Origin: Rachycentron canadum
Lineage: Eukaryota; Chordata; Actinopteri; Carangiformes; Rachycentridae
Length of the DNA stretch: 64,000 nt
Direction: 5' to 3'
NCBI GenBank assembly: GCA_038496675.1
Contig: CM076651.1
Coordinates: 21,483,299-21,547,298 of the forward strand
In this document: positions 12,101 to 23,569 of the stretch, one piece after another
Numbering within the stretch: position 1 is the first letter of the stretch
Layout: each line of letters begins with the position of its first letter
Position numbers and translations under genes: made by a program
Notes under the pieces: generated by a model
What the model saw: the letters and a program-made list of their open reading frames with translations, nothing else
Database searches by the model: none
What the model was told of the DNA's origin: nothing

Positions 12101-12236
12101 CCCCCACTCTCCACTGGCCTCTGAACCCACCCACCCCCCTGCCACTGCCACTGATGCTGTCAACCTGCTTGATGCTGAGCATGCTGGGATCGAGCTGCCT
12201 CTGCTTCTGCCCAATCAAGTCGACACCCTGGACTGA
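6101..12236 (+). CDS. htr6: 5-hydroxytryptamine (serotonin) receptor 6
   Basis: Three coding exons, 6101-7015, 9031-9162 and 11880-12236, join in phase 0 to 467 residues (human about 440). This is a class A GPCR. The N-terminus carries N-glycosylation sequons at N14 and N24. TM1 is near residues 31-57, with D76 in TM2. The TM3 segment is FDVMCCSASILNLC with the amine-binding Asp at 110, followed by DRY at 127-129. TM5 reads LPFAFVASVLTFFLPSSAIC. Exon 2 encodes the end of loop 3 and TM6 (KASLTLGVLLGLFFSAWLPFF). Exon 3 encodes TM7 with NPIIY and the tail. These motifs are near-identical to mammalian HTR6, a Gs-coupled serotonin receptor found mainly in brain. The introns sit in loop 3 and extracellular loop 3, as in mammals. 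Extracellular loop 2 is unusually long, with an extra NIS sequon. Confidence 0.96.
7287..7981 (+). repeat. Duplicated segment, copy A (htr6 intron 1)
   Basis: This 695-bp segment recurs at 10172-10913 in intron 2 of the same gene, in the same orientation. By eye the copies differ at roughly 4 percent of positions. Copy A also has a 10-bp CACTGAATGT insertion and lacks a stretch of about 51 bp present in copy B. The middle part (about 7660-7900) resembles a dispersed non-coding teleost repeat I remember but cannot name. No terminal inverted repeats or coding capacity were seen. Confidence 0.85.
8519..8850. mobile_element. Foldback (MITE-like) teleost repeat, degraded
   Basis: The left end reads GAAGGAATAGTTTGGGGAAT. 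The right end carries an inverted-orientation arm of the same family, including CAGCCAGGCTGTTTCCCTG and GCTCAGCAAGAAAGC. Both arms match, by memory, the two ends of a common non-autonomous teleost repeat whose end reads 'AAGGAATAGTTTGACATTTT'. The copy is diverged and the exact ends are approximate. Confidence 0.5.
10070..10173 (+). repeat. 104-bp direct repeat, left copy
   Basis: This 104-bp unit begins ACCAAAAAGAGGTGATGG and ends GGGATTTGGAACAG. It is identical, as far as I can read base by base, to 10937-11040. Copy B of the duplicated segment starts in its last bases. Confidence 0.9.
10172..10913 (+). repeat. Duplicated segment, copy B (htr6 intron 2)
   Basis: A 742-bp counterpart of 7287-7981. 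It has an additional block of about 51 bp around 10341-10391 and a C homopolymer near 10575. It lies exactly between the two 104-bp direct repeats, with a 23-bp filler (10914-10936) before the right repeat. Confidence 0.85.
10937..11040 (+). repeat. 104-bp direct repeat, right copy
   Basis: Perfect copy of 10070-10173. The 5' flanks differ (AATTATT on the left, AAGACATTC on the right), and so do the 3' flanks (TTCGTC versus GAAAATTAC). The repeat is therefore bounded at both ends. Confidence 0.9.
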
Positions 12237-12371
12237 ATAGCACTTACAAATGTAAGCTCATATGTTGTGTATTTATGGTGGAAGAGTGATTCGACACAAG
12301 TATTAAGACTCAATTCAATATGTGACAATTCATGATTTACTATTTACTAAATAACATTTTGGTTAATGATA

Positions 12372-12377
12372 AATAAA
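12372..12377 (+). promoter_or_regulatory. htr6: htr6 poly(A) signal
   Basis: An AATAAA hexamer 136 nt after the htr6 stop codon. It lies before the start of the presumed opposite-strand tmco4 3' UTR. Confidence 0.5.
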
Positions 12378-13302
12378 ATATGATTGAAGTTTCTTATCGC
12401 AGAAAAATATCTATAGACACAAACTGAATAAGAATCCTCTTATCTTGAATGGTATGTTCCTTAAGAAATGTGAACCACTATACGTACATAAGTAAAACAA
12501 AAAAGTCAGGGTTAAGACAATGGCCAGTTATCAGTTCCAGTATACTAAATAAGCAATGTACACTTTCTATGTAAGCTCTATAGTAAGCAGCACTTCACAT
12601 TAGTACAGGTGGAAGAGAGAAAGGAAAGGCCTTCAAGAAGAGAGCCCCCAGCCTCATGGAAATCCAATTACTGTGATAATATCCATAACAACCAAGTCAA
12701 TGGATGAAAGTTACATGGATGAAAAGAACAGATATCACCTATTTCATAGCATCCACTAAAGTCTGCAAAACACAAGCAGTATTTACAGGCATTTAATCTC
12801 ACACTTTAGAAAATAAATTATGACACCATTTACAGTTTGCAAAAAAAAAAATCGGCTTCAGTCACAAAACTCAAAATTGTCATTGCATTAATGCATAAGG
12901 CCAAAAATACCATTTAGTTGTTAATTCTGGGGCTTTTCATTTGAGGCTGCCAAATGTGTGGATTAGCACTTTTGCTGTCCATGTGTTGCAAATGTAATTC
13001 CTATTTTCTCAAACAAAACCTTGATGCAGAGCAAAACTTAAAAATGAGAGGAGTAAATAAGAGGCAGTTGGTCCTGTAACATGCTCTTTACACATTTGGC
13101 TGCCTTTGTTCGTGTTTGTGCTCTGTAGTCCAGTGTGCATCATCCCAGCTCCATGATGTGTGTTCGTTATCTGAGTTAGCCCCCTCCACACCATCACACT
13201 GGGCATTAAAAGTGGATGTTGTATTGTCATTAGTGTCATTATCATCAGATGTAGGTGGTAAATTGTTCCTGACTGTGATTTTGTTCTCTGGTTCTGCATC
13301 AT
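12378..13302. other. Convergent intergenic region, htr6/tmco4 3' ends
   Basis: About 0.9 kb with no coding sequence. The right part must be the tmco4 3' UTR on the minus strand. No AATAAA is obvious on that strand; ATTAAA at the complement of 12792-12797 is a possible signal. It contains the P1 (12740-12765) and Q' (12887-12929) repeat units that recur inside the last tmco4 intron. Confidence 0.5.
12740..12929. repeat. P1 and Q' units of a local rearranged repeat
   Basis: P1 (12740-12765) is identical to 14166-14191 in direct orientation. Q' (12887-12929) is the reverse complement of 14197-14239, with one mismatch in 43. The 121 bp between P1 and Q' are absent from the second site. Confidence 0.8.
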
Positions 13303-16300
13303 TCAGTTCAGCAGGTCGGAAATATCGGGGATATCCCAACCCTCACCCATCTCCTCGTTCTCTACCACCTCCTGTCCACTTTTTCCTATACAAGTGCTGA
13401 CCCTCTCAGCTGGGTTTTGTGTATTGGTCATGTGTTGCTCACCAGAGGGTTGGTCATGGTTGTCCACAGTCCCCTTTGTAACTGTCACAAGCTGAGGAAG
13501 AGCAAAGGAGGCTCCTGGGACTTCTTTGGTGGGCACTCCAACTGCCACTAAGATAGTGTTCATCTGACGCATGTAGTCTAAGTGACCTTTCACCTGGGGA
13601 ACAGAAATGTGCAATGTCTGACTAAAAAAGGGGCTTCTGTAAATTACAGCATATAATTTTTGGCATACTTTTTTCCAAGAAAATGTTATGATTAAAATAT
13701 AATTTTTATACAGCAAGTTTTACTATTCCCTGGGTTTAAACTGTATGGTGCTTTACTTATGTCACGTAAGTTCTTACTTTTTTAATGCTCAGTTATGTAA
13801 AAAACCTAAGATGTTTTGCCTGGTGTAGCAAAACATCTACCACGATAAATGCCAAGTGTTACGTTTGGGTGAGAAAAACGAATTGCTGTGAACTGAAACA
13901 GACCGGCAGGGGCCTTACCTTTGATTTATATTAGCTTAACTTTTTTTGAACACACGTCTCTTTTAAAGTGCTATTAAACTCCTCTAAATAAAAAATAAAA
14001 TACAATATAAATAAAATAAATAACACTGCATCATGTTAATTTGTTGTAATATTCTAATAACAGTTATCAATTGTTTAATTAATGAATAACATACCCATTT
14101 CTTCCGCAAAAAAACATCAACATGGGTGTTTGTGTTTTAGAGGTGCACTAATCAATATTTATATTTATTTCATAGCATCCACTAAAGTCTGGCATACAGA
14201 ATTAACAACTAAATGGTATTTTTAGCCTTATGCATTAATTAATAATGATGCATGATTAATAGGTCAAATGAATATGTGTAATGTGAAAAGGTTCACACAT
14301 AGTGATGATTCCACAAAGAATTAGCACCAATATCTGTAGTTCCTTCTAACATGTTTTAGCCTCTTACAGCTCATTGTTTTGATTTTATGGACTGCAATCT
14401 TACTGCTTTGGTTTATTCTCACCACTCTCAAAAAAAAAAAGTTTTCAGAAGCAGCAGGCAGCTGTTGACATTGAGAAACCTCCAATTAACCCACAGTAAG
14501 CTACCTGCCCAGCACTGAACAACAGACTGAGAGCTGCTGAACATAGTGAAGCATTTACTTAGCAGCTAAAGGTATTTCCATCAGGAAAGAAAAAACTACA
14601 CAGTGAATACTGGATTTAAATCCAACAGGTGGTCAGAAAGCTTCAATTCAATTCACTCAAATGAATGCTAATGTTACTCTGTGTCTGCTGGATGTGTAAG
14701 TAGGCAGCAGTTTGCTAACAATATGTGAGCTATAACAATTTCTCTGTAATAACTTGACAATGTTGTCAATAATATATAATTGGACATACTTATGGCATGA
14801 AATTAGTTTGTATAGGCGTAGACCCAGATACTGTGGATACCCAGTAATCTGAATCTCACACATGTAGAACTGTTTAGCCTTGGCAGAGGTTTACACTCTA
14901 ATGAGTGCCCTTCTAGTCTCAGTTTTGGACCAGCCTGTTCCCAGCAAAAGCATAGCTAACCTGTGCAAAGTCAAATCAAATCAGAGGTCACACATATCTG
15001 ACTTAATGATTTGTCTAAACCTTTATAACTGACACCAGTTGTGTCGTGTAGGATTGTGCCAATTTTGCTCCCTCTGACAACGTGGTCAAGGACCCCTCAT
15101 ATTATTGCAAGGACTTTAATCCAGCAAACAAATCTGCCACTGAACGCAAACTGAATTGAACAGTGTCATTTTCAGATGACTGAGATGAATGTGGCTTTTT
15201 AGAAAAGGTGAAAACTTGAGATGTAAATAACCTTCAGCTCCTACATGTGACTGAAAAAAGAAACTAGGAATAGCAAATTTAAATATAAGCTCTGACTCAC
15301 CACAGAGGAAAGATCCACATTGATTATGCATCGATCCTGGATGTTTATCGGCTGTAACCCAGCAACAGACAATTGTGCTGCTGAACTCCGGTACAAGAAC
15401 CCCAGGAGCCAGTCCCCTCTAATAGGAAGAATAAGAAAATCATTTATTTGTATCAATAAAATATTTTCCAGATCTACTACAGAAAAAAACAATAGAAGCT
15501 CCTCATTGAAATATACAATGACTCAACAAGAAATATATCAAAATTTTCAAGCAACTGTAAGCATTTACTGTAAGTGTATAGATTTTATAGCATAAACTCT
15601 GCAGGAAAGAACTGTTTTACCTGCAGTATCCATTTACTATTTTTCCAGCCACTACCCTGGCCATTCTCTCCCAAGCCCTTTCAGAGCCCTCCACTGGGGC
15701 CCCCAGGAGGACCACATCCTCCACCACTCCTTCACTACCTGAAGAATCAAATCAACAGAAATTAAATAGTTTGTCAGAACAATGTAGAATGTAAAAACTG
15801 AATTAGGTTAGTTGTAGTTTGATTACACACGGTATAAATATATTGCAATTGTTTATGGCCCTGTTTCACACAGGATTTAGTAGCAAGCATGATGATTAGT
15901 TTGATTAGTCAGCTAGTTAGTTTTTTTTCTCAGAAAAGATTTCATACCTTGGTCATTGGCAAGCTCCTGCAGACAGTAGTAGATAACTCTTGCCCCAAGA
16001 CTGAAACCAATGAGGCTGACAGGGCGCTTCCCCTCCAGATACAGAAAGAAAGAGGAGAGATTTACAACACTTTTTTTTAACTTAGATTTATAACTTTCAT
16101 CCTCCAGATGTTTACTGAGCATAGCCATGATATTCTCTCTAAGCATTAGGGGATATATTAGGTTAGTAAATGTTGCATTTCATTTGTCAGTATAATATTA
16201 TAGAAGTGGTTAAAAACATGAATTTACAGAAACATTTTAGTTGGGGTTAAACTAAGGTGGTTAATAATGTGTAAACAAAGTAAACAACAACTAACATTTT

Positions 16301-19300
16301 TACTGTGATAGCTGACACAATGCTGTGGCATACTACAGTAAAGTGAGTATTAACAAAGGTAAGATGTAGTACCATACCTGCTGTCTACTTCTCAAAACCT
16401 GTGCCAGATGCTTCCCCACCTCAGCTGAGCGGTTCAAACAAACACACCAGGGGTTGTCAATGACACTGGCCACTGCCAACAAAGATGCTGGCCACGTCAG
16501 AGCTGTCACAATGCCTGCCCAATGTGTAAACAGTGTAAACTAATAAATGTAGTACAAAACAATCAACACAACGGCTTCATAAGATAATCTTGATTAACAT
16601 AAATTAACTCTTTACAGGCATGACTTTTGGTACAGACAGTTTTGCTCGAGAATCCAAAAAAAAAAGTACAAACACAGATCCACTGATTACACTACGCAAT
16701 CCCTGCATGATCATCCACCTACCTGAGAGCACTGTGTACTTGAGGGCCTCCTGAGCCACAATGCTGACCAGCCCATCCAACAGAGAGGCCATGGCTGAGC
16801 CCAGATCCTTGAGGAAACGTGACTCCCACACCAGGCAATACTGTTCGCCGCACTCGCCCAGGCTGCACCACGGGGCCTGGAATGAACCTGGAAGTTGGCA
16901 CTGTTTTTAGTGCCAAGTTTTGACAAATAAGCAGTACTTGTATGTGAAGGTGGTATCAAGCCAGTTACCAACTGTATGTTTCAGTGGGGGGAAAATAGCA
17001 GCTTTGTTTTATGTGAGAGTCAAACTTAAGTGGCTTGCACAATCTACAGGTTTAGGACATTAAGTGCATCACTGCAGAGCAGCGTCATCATGTTTTGTTA
17101 TCAAATGTTTTTCTTGATCTTTATTTAATGTACTATGAAAGTGACCTAGCTGAGCCCTTCAACCTCACATTCACCTAACAAGATCATGTTGACAAATTTT
17201 GAATTTATTTTCCTTATGCATTCCTGACACTCACCCTCCCTTCCAACAGGCCTGCAATTTATTTAGTGCTCTGTAAACCACGGCTTAACTGTCATGGTAG
17301 TAAAGGCAGCTGCTGTTGAATATAAAATATTTGGTCTGAAAACATAATTTGTACATGTCTAGTCTATCAAGTCTAAATATTAACACTTATGCATGCAAAA
17401 TATTGTGCTCTTATTACACTTTAAATGTAATTGTAAGAGCTTAGACATAACATACCTATATCCATCTGTCTCATCTTTCACCATAGCATATATACAGCAA
17501 TATTTGCCTCTTCTTTTATGTATTAAACCATTTTGGGTTATGCTGTAAATCATCAAGAAGGACTGCAAATTTAATTGATTACCAAAACTAGACATTCCTG
17601 TCTCGTTCTTTTATCTGTCAAATGTTTTCAGAAAATTTACAACGACATAACATACATATTGCAAACTAAAATTACATAGTGTGTATCATGGTTGCACATG
17701 GTGTACGTGGTTGTGTTAAACAGCAGATGCCATACTTACTATATTTACCACTGCAGAGCCAACCTGTCACTGCAATGGTCAGGTGAAGATGTTTCCCAGA
17801 GCTTAGTGGCAAGAATTCAAATTCCTCTATCGCCCCAACACATTTATTCATCTTATACCCTGGAGAATGAAAATTAAAGTGGAGGGTGAGAAAAGCTACA
17901 CATTGGAAAAATTGGTCACAAAAACAAAAATATGCTTATTTTTCAAGCTCAGTCAATATTCTACAGTTGATGACTTCTTTCTGCAAACAATCATGTGTCT
18001 TCCAATGCACTTACCAGTCAATCCAGCTCCTGCTGCTCCAAACAAGGAGGCCATGATTGCAATGCCAGTGGCTGAGCCCAGAGCAGCAGCCCCTCCAGCT
18101 CCCAGCACAGCACCAGCCCCTGCTGCCACCAAAGGGGCTGCCAGCCCACCTGTTACGCCTGGCAAAGGTGCAAAGATGACAGTCAGTACAGAAGAGAGCT
18201 TGTCAGGGCCAATATCAATATCTGAGGACATTTAGGCCAGGAACAACGCAGTGTGTGGTGGTTGCAATATGCTACCTTCATGTGTCTTAACATTGTAAAG
18301 TAATATAATTTTCAGTTAATTAGCTTATGAACTGATGTCCATGCTTTCATAAGATACTAGATGTTTTCAATGTCCATTTTGAGTTGAAGCAGTGATAATC
18401 ACCAATCACAGTTCCTCCGCCTACAGTGGCTAGTCCAATGAGGAGATAACGTCGTAACTTTCGCCCTCTTTCTCTCCTCAGCCGCCGAGAGGACTCCTCT
18501 CTAATGGAAGCAGGGTCAGACCGATTGTTAGTATTAAGGGAAATATTCATTGGCTTTACATACAAAAATATTGAACTGCTCCTAGTGCATTTGAGGAGAC
18601 ATCTTGAACCACAAGCTGCTTGTTTATGCCAAGTACAGTGTTTGTAATATTTACACAAGTCTGCCACACACAAGACTCAAAATTCAACAGAAAAGAAAAG
18701 CATGGACAAAACAAACTGAATCATTGAGCATTTAAATAAACTGAGGTTTAACAACACTGTCTAGACTAAATATAAGTTCCTAATGTCAGCAGTGTATAAT
18801 TCTCAATGTGAACAGAGCTACTGATTCCTACCATCCGTTATTAATCCATCCATCTACAACTTACTCGCTCTCCTCTCCTGCTTCCCTCAGTTTCTCTCCC
18901 AGAGTTTCCTCAAACTCCTCCAGCTGGTGTTGAGAGACTCGCAGCAGACAGCTGATATGACGGATAAGAACCCTCGATCTGGCGTCATACTGGCCTGAGG
19001 TAATGACAGACCAAGAAAGTATAAAGTGACATGCTTGTATGAATTTTCAGGGGCCTCAATATATTAAAAGTCTCTTACCATCCTTGACAGAAAAAGACAC
19101 CAGATCCTGCAATATCAAACAAGCTGGTTATAAAAGGTTTTCAGAAATCCAGCCCCAAAATACTACATACAAAATATTACAATACAATTTAATTACTACT
19201 ACTTGAAGGAAAAGCAAAAAGCTTAAGTGAGTATGACATGACATCCCATTTGACCTAGGATAGACTTGAATATGATACAAATACACTCTGTGTAGATGTT

Positions 19301-19981
19301 ATAATTACACATAAATTACTGCTCCAGCTATTTTACTATAAATCTATTTTTCATATTACATAACTGTGACTGGCATAACTGTGTTGTTAGAGTGACAAAC
19401 ACCTGTATGATGGGGGTGGCTCCAGAAACCAGAAGAGTTTCAGCCTGTAGAATGGAGAGGAAGGTGTCTGAGCCCTCAAAGCCCAGGCCTGACAGGAAAG
19501 CCCCCATGACCGGCAACACTGACTCATCCAGGTCCAGCCAACAGACCAAGCCCTGTAGGTACTGTTCCCTGAACACACTAGGAGACATGCAACTCCTCAA
19601 CTACTCAAGTCAAGTTATAGTTCAGTTTATGCATCATTATTAACTATTATATATATATTATATACATTTAATGTTTTATATATATATATATATATACATT
19701 TAATATGTTAATATGTTAATCCAAATGGTTCAATTGGTTTATTTTTTTTAACAAAAGCAAGGACAAGCAGTTTTCATTTGTGCTGGACAATAAAGGCAGT
19801 CCACGTGACTTCTTCAAGGTTCTAACTGGATACTGCTGCCACTTTTCTGGCTGGCCATGAATTCCTCTTTCACCCACTTAAAATGAATTTGGTGGGTGAC
19901 AAAATGCACAACAGCACATACCAGTCCAAATTTTGTTCCATATTTTTTATTACTTTGTGTATACAGGGTCTGTATCCCATC

Positions 19982-20022
<41 letters not shown>

Positions 20023-20393
20023 NNNNNNNNNNNNNNNNNNNNNNNNNNNNNNNNNNNNNNNNNNNNNNNNNNNNNNNNNNNNNNNNNNNNNNNNNNNNNN
20101 NNNNNNNNNNNNNNNNNNNNNNNNNNNNNNNNNNNNNNNNNNNNNNNNNNNNNNNNNNNNNNNNNNNNNNNNNNNNNNNNNNNNNNNNNNNNNNNNNNNN
20201 NNNNNNNNNNNNNNNNNNNNNNNNNNNNNNNNNNNNNNNNNNNNNNNNNNNNNNNNNNNNNNNNNNNNNNNNNNNNNNNNNNNNNNNNNNNNNNNNNNNN
20301 NNNNNNNNNNNNNNNNNNNNNNNNNNNNNNNNNNNNNNNNNNNNNNNNNNNNNNNNNNNNNNNNNNNNNNNNNNNNNNNNNNNNNNNNNNNNN

Positions 20394-20433
<40 letters not shown>

Positions 20434-21482
20434 CGTGTTTGCAGAAATATTATTTATATCAAATATTAATTAATCAAATAATGATCAAATAATCATGCTG
20501 GTCATCAGTTGATGTGGATGTCAGGTTTTTAGCCTACCACAAAGACACAATTAACCCATTGATATTACCAAGAAGGACACATTCACAATGGCATGATATA
20601 AACATAAACATAAACATACCTGTTTTCATTTCCAATAAACAACTGGCCCAGAGAGATGCCACACAGTGCAGCATAAGCAAACCGGCCCTGTTCACTCAAC
20701 TGTCTGCCAATAATCTTCTGGGGGTTTTGGTCACATGAGGTTTCTTGTGTGGTTTCTGCACTCTCTGGGTCTTAGGTGGTCAATAGACAAAATTCAATGA
20801 TTAACTTTGAGGTAGCAGTTTGGTTCACATACATTACAGCAGACACCAAACACACGACACACTTGCCCAAGTTAAAAACAAATTAATCATAAACAGAAAC
20901 CTCAAAGATATGATATTTGTATCATATGCAGTTTAGTGGATCACACACATGCAAAATTTACCCAATTATCCTAATTATAATTAGGATAATCCTAATCCTA
21001 ATCCAATATCTATTCCTAATAATGTGACCTATGAGAAATGCAGCATTAGACTGTCGATATTTTAATTCAATACGGCCTGAGGTTTCGTTTTAGCGTTGTA
21101 AAGAACATAGCTACGTAGAACTAGGTTACATCGAGTCTAACTTTGTACTTCTCGTCTCGTCTCTAATGAATTGACCTGAAATCAACTATCAGTCACTGCT
21201 AAAATGTATGCAGATTTTACTTCAAATGAAAAAGGTGTAACCTCCATTGAATTTCAACAACACACAACATTTAACGTTAGCTGCTCAAAGCAGCTGGCTA
21301 CCGATAACCTTGCTGCATTGCTGCGTTGACAAACTAACGGTTCTGCGTTAACCTCTCTTAACGTCGTCAATTTAATAAATTTGGTTGCACTCACATTAAT
21401 TGCAATTGGATGGGATAATAAACAGACTCTGTGTAGTACCTGGGGCAAAATTGTCTTCCGTACTGCACTGTTTCTCCTCCAT
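13303..21482 (-). CDS. tmco4: Transmembrane and coiled-coil domain protein 4 (DUF726)
   Basis: Thirteen coding exons on the minus strand, in transcript order: 21482-21440, 20770-20620, 19568-19403, 19106-19079, 18994-18865, 18500-18403, 18158-18015, 17859-17740, 16887-16723, 16514-16378, 16032-15948, 15738-15621, 15418-15301 and 13593-13303 (14 blocks if the start exon is counted separately). All junctions keep phase and use GT-AG, giving about 597 residues. The order is: N-terminal helical region with GRFAYAALCGISL; a charged coiled-coil-like stretch (about 149-190); Gly/Ala-rich membrane segments (about 191-253) including TVIGVTGGLAAPLVAAG; then a DUF726 alpha/beta-hydrolase-like domain. 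That domain has the nucleophile elbow GFSLG (Ser about 405), VVLLGAPVEG, and VKGHLDY (His about 505) as candidate catalytic base. Cellular function is poorly defined. ATG at 21482 is used; an open upstream frame exists but looks like 5' UTR. The tail beyond the hydrolase fold is acidic and divergent. Confidence 0.93.
13594..15300 (-). other. tmco4: Last tmco4 intron
   Basis: A 1.7 kb AT-rich intron. Apart from the P2/Q repeat and a short A-tract near 14430 I see no structured element or coding exon. Confidence 0.7.
14166..14239. repeat. P2 and Q units of a local rearranged repeat (tmco4 last intron)
   Basis: P2 (14166-14191) is followed after 5 bp by Q (14197-14239). P2 is a perfect direct copy of 12740-12765, and Q is an inverted copy of 12887-12929. 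See the corresponding finding. Confidence 0.8.
19984..20431. repeat. (AT)n microsatellite containing an assembly gap
   Basis: Alternating AT runs from 19984 to 20022 and from 20394 to 20431. The 371 unknown bases between them (20023-20393) are N. The tract lies in the tmco4 intron between exons 2 and 3. Its true length is unknown. Another short (AT)n run lies at about 19678-19695. Confidence 0.95.
20965..20990. repeat. 26-bp perfect palindrome
   Basis: The sequence ATTATCCTAATTA is followed directly by its reverse complement, with no loop. It is followed by further copies of CCTAAT. It lies in tmco4 intron 1. Confidence 0.8.
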
Positions 21483-23569
21483 GGCCAAAGATATCACAAC
21501 TGTGTTCGCTGAACTTTTGTTGCCTTCGTTGTTCCCCCCGACTCTTGACATCTGACATTTACACATTAATACCACAGTTACACATGAAAACGCTTTTGAT
21601 GGTAGATATTCCCAAAACTCCAAAGGCATCATAAGTATTCATTGCGGATGTTTTAGTATGAAATATCAACTCACACTACTGGCTACTGTGAATTTGAGAA
21701 ATGCTAATTAGAAATACAATGAATGATATGATTGATTTACATGCTCTCTATATCGTTGCTACCATTTCAAAAATAACAGTAGTTTAGCTTTTAAAATAAG
21801 CTAATTTCCAGCAAATATAAACGCTCGCAAACGTTTTAATTGTTTGCAAGGTTGATCAATTTTGAATGTTCAGATTTTTGACTGTCTTTGAAGGCATCAT
21901 TTGTTCGAAACTTTTGAGTGACGTAACTTCCACGTATACTATAAACAGCGCAGGAGTCTGTTCAAGACTGAAAACGTGTCTTTTTTGTTGGACTAAAGGA
22001 AATTAATGGATTATTTATTATATCAAATTATTATAGAGCAATTGTTTATTATTATAATTACCCATGAGCCATTGTGGGTTAAACTAAAGACAGTTGGGTT
22101 TACACGACTTCAAGCAGCGAAGAAGAATATCAGCGAGAGGTTCTTAGTGACACATGATCCAAAAATCAGTTAGTCAGTAGTTCACCTACTGGCCAGTAGG
22201 GGTGAGTGTAACATTTATTTTCACATATCCTTGTGCAGTTCCCTCTCCGCAGCCCTAATTCTAGCAAGCATTTTTTGTTGTTCACTTCAGTTAGCTAAAT
22301 GATTACTGCCTCTGTACATTATTGTGACATGTAGCTATATTACCTGTGAAACTGAATTAAGTCTTTTTTTGAAAAATATTTGTTTGCCTCCTGCTCATGT
22401 ATATTTAGATTTGACCCAAGGTCCATCCATGATTTCTGTATGTTCTATCATGTGCTGCAGTATCTGACTATACATCAGACTGAGGACAGTTGCCTGCCAA
22501 CCTCTCAAGCAAACAGCTTCACTCACAACATTGATCTCTGTTCAGTTGACTCTTGCTTGGGTATTTTCAGTCTGTCTGGCTGTTCCTCAGCTACTCCCTT
22601 CCCAGCTGCTTCATCAGTGCTTATTTACTGAATATACTTGGCACAACACTCATCTCCCTTTTTGTTTTCCAGTCTTAGTGCTGTGCAATGACAAAAGAAC
22701 AAGGCAAGCACCGGAAACATATGTGAGGGTGGATTAAACTTCCACCAGGTCTTCATGTGGACGAACTGTTAGCACAGTGAGGGTACTTGTCAAAATAATA
22801 TCCTGGCCTTGTCACGGAGGACTCTCCAAAATTGCATGTGCTCCATTTGCCTGGCTCTAAAAGGCATCCTGTTTACACTGCCAACAGAGCTTTATAAACA
22901 AGATTTTTCCTGTATAATAGTATATCTTCTTTTGAATGGTAATATATTTTTTATGAATTATAAAGTACAACATCTACAACAGATCAATGATGATCTACTG
23001 CTTAGAGACAGTGTGAGAGAAGAAAACTGCTGAGCAGGAGCCTTGACAGACTTGACGTTTCAGCTTGCCTCAACTTGTAAGCAGGGAAATATAAAAACAA
23101 AGTTTTTTGAGTGTTGACAAGAAGTAATGGAAAAGATAATATGAGGTGTACTCCTGCTCTTGTATAAAATTTTGACTATATTTATACACCTATGGGCTCA
23201 ATGTCTTTGGCAAACAGTGCTTCCATTTTGCTGCTACGGTTGGCTTTACTTTTTAAAGCTATGGTGACATTAAAAGCTTCAGCCTCACAGTCCAAAATGT
23301 CATGACATGCACTGATAGACTTAACTGGTATTTTACATAACTAAATACTGAAGGGGATCTAACACTGTCAAAGTAAATCCACATACAAAGTTTTGGTTTG
23401 AGCTGCAAAGATTATTCACTTGTCATGAAAATGATTTTCAATTTCAAATCATCATGTGCAGATGTAAAAAGATTGCTTTGGCCTGTGATTAGTAGGATAT
23501 AATAATGTTTGCCATGTTCACCATCAGTGACGAGAAAAAGTAAGTTAATTTAGTTGTTGTCTTCAAATA
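21483..23569. other. tmco4 promoter side and adjoining intergenic DNA
   Basis: Upstream of the tmco4 start codon on the minus strand. The first few hundred bases should contain the tmco4 5' UTR and promoter. No coding frame is convincing. The rest is AT-rich spacer. Confidence 0.4.

Noticed and set aside
13009..13302. 97-codon minus-strand frame just past the tmco4 stop
   Set aside because: It starts in another frame within the last tmco4 exon and runs into the 3' UTR. There is no evidence of a separate gene.
18159..18231. Longer version of the tmco4 exon at 18015-18158
   Set aside because: The open frame continues upstream, but the acceptor at 18159-18160 gives the phase and the GTVIG-VTGGLAAP junction expected for the family.
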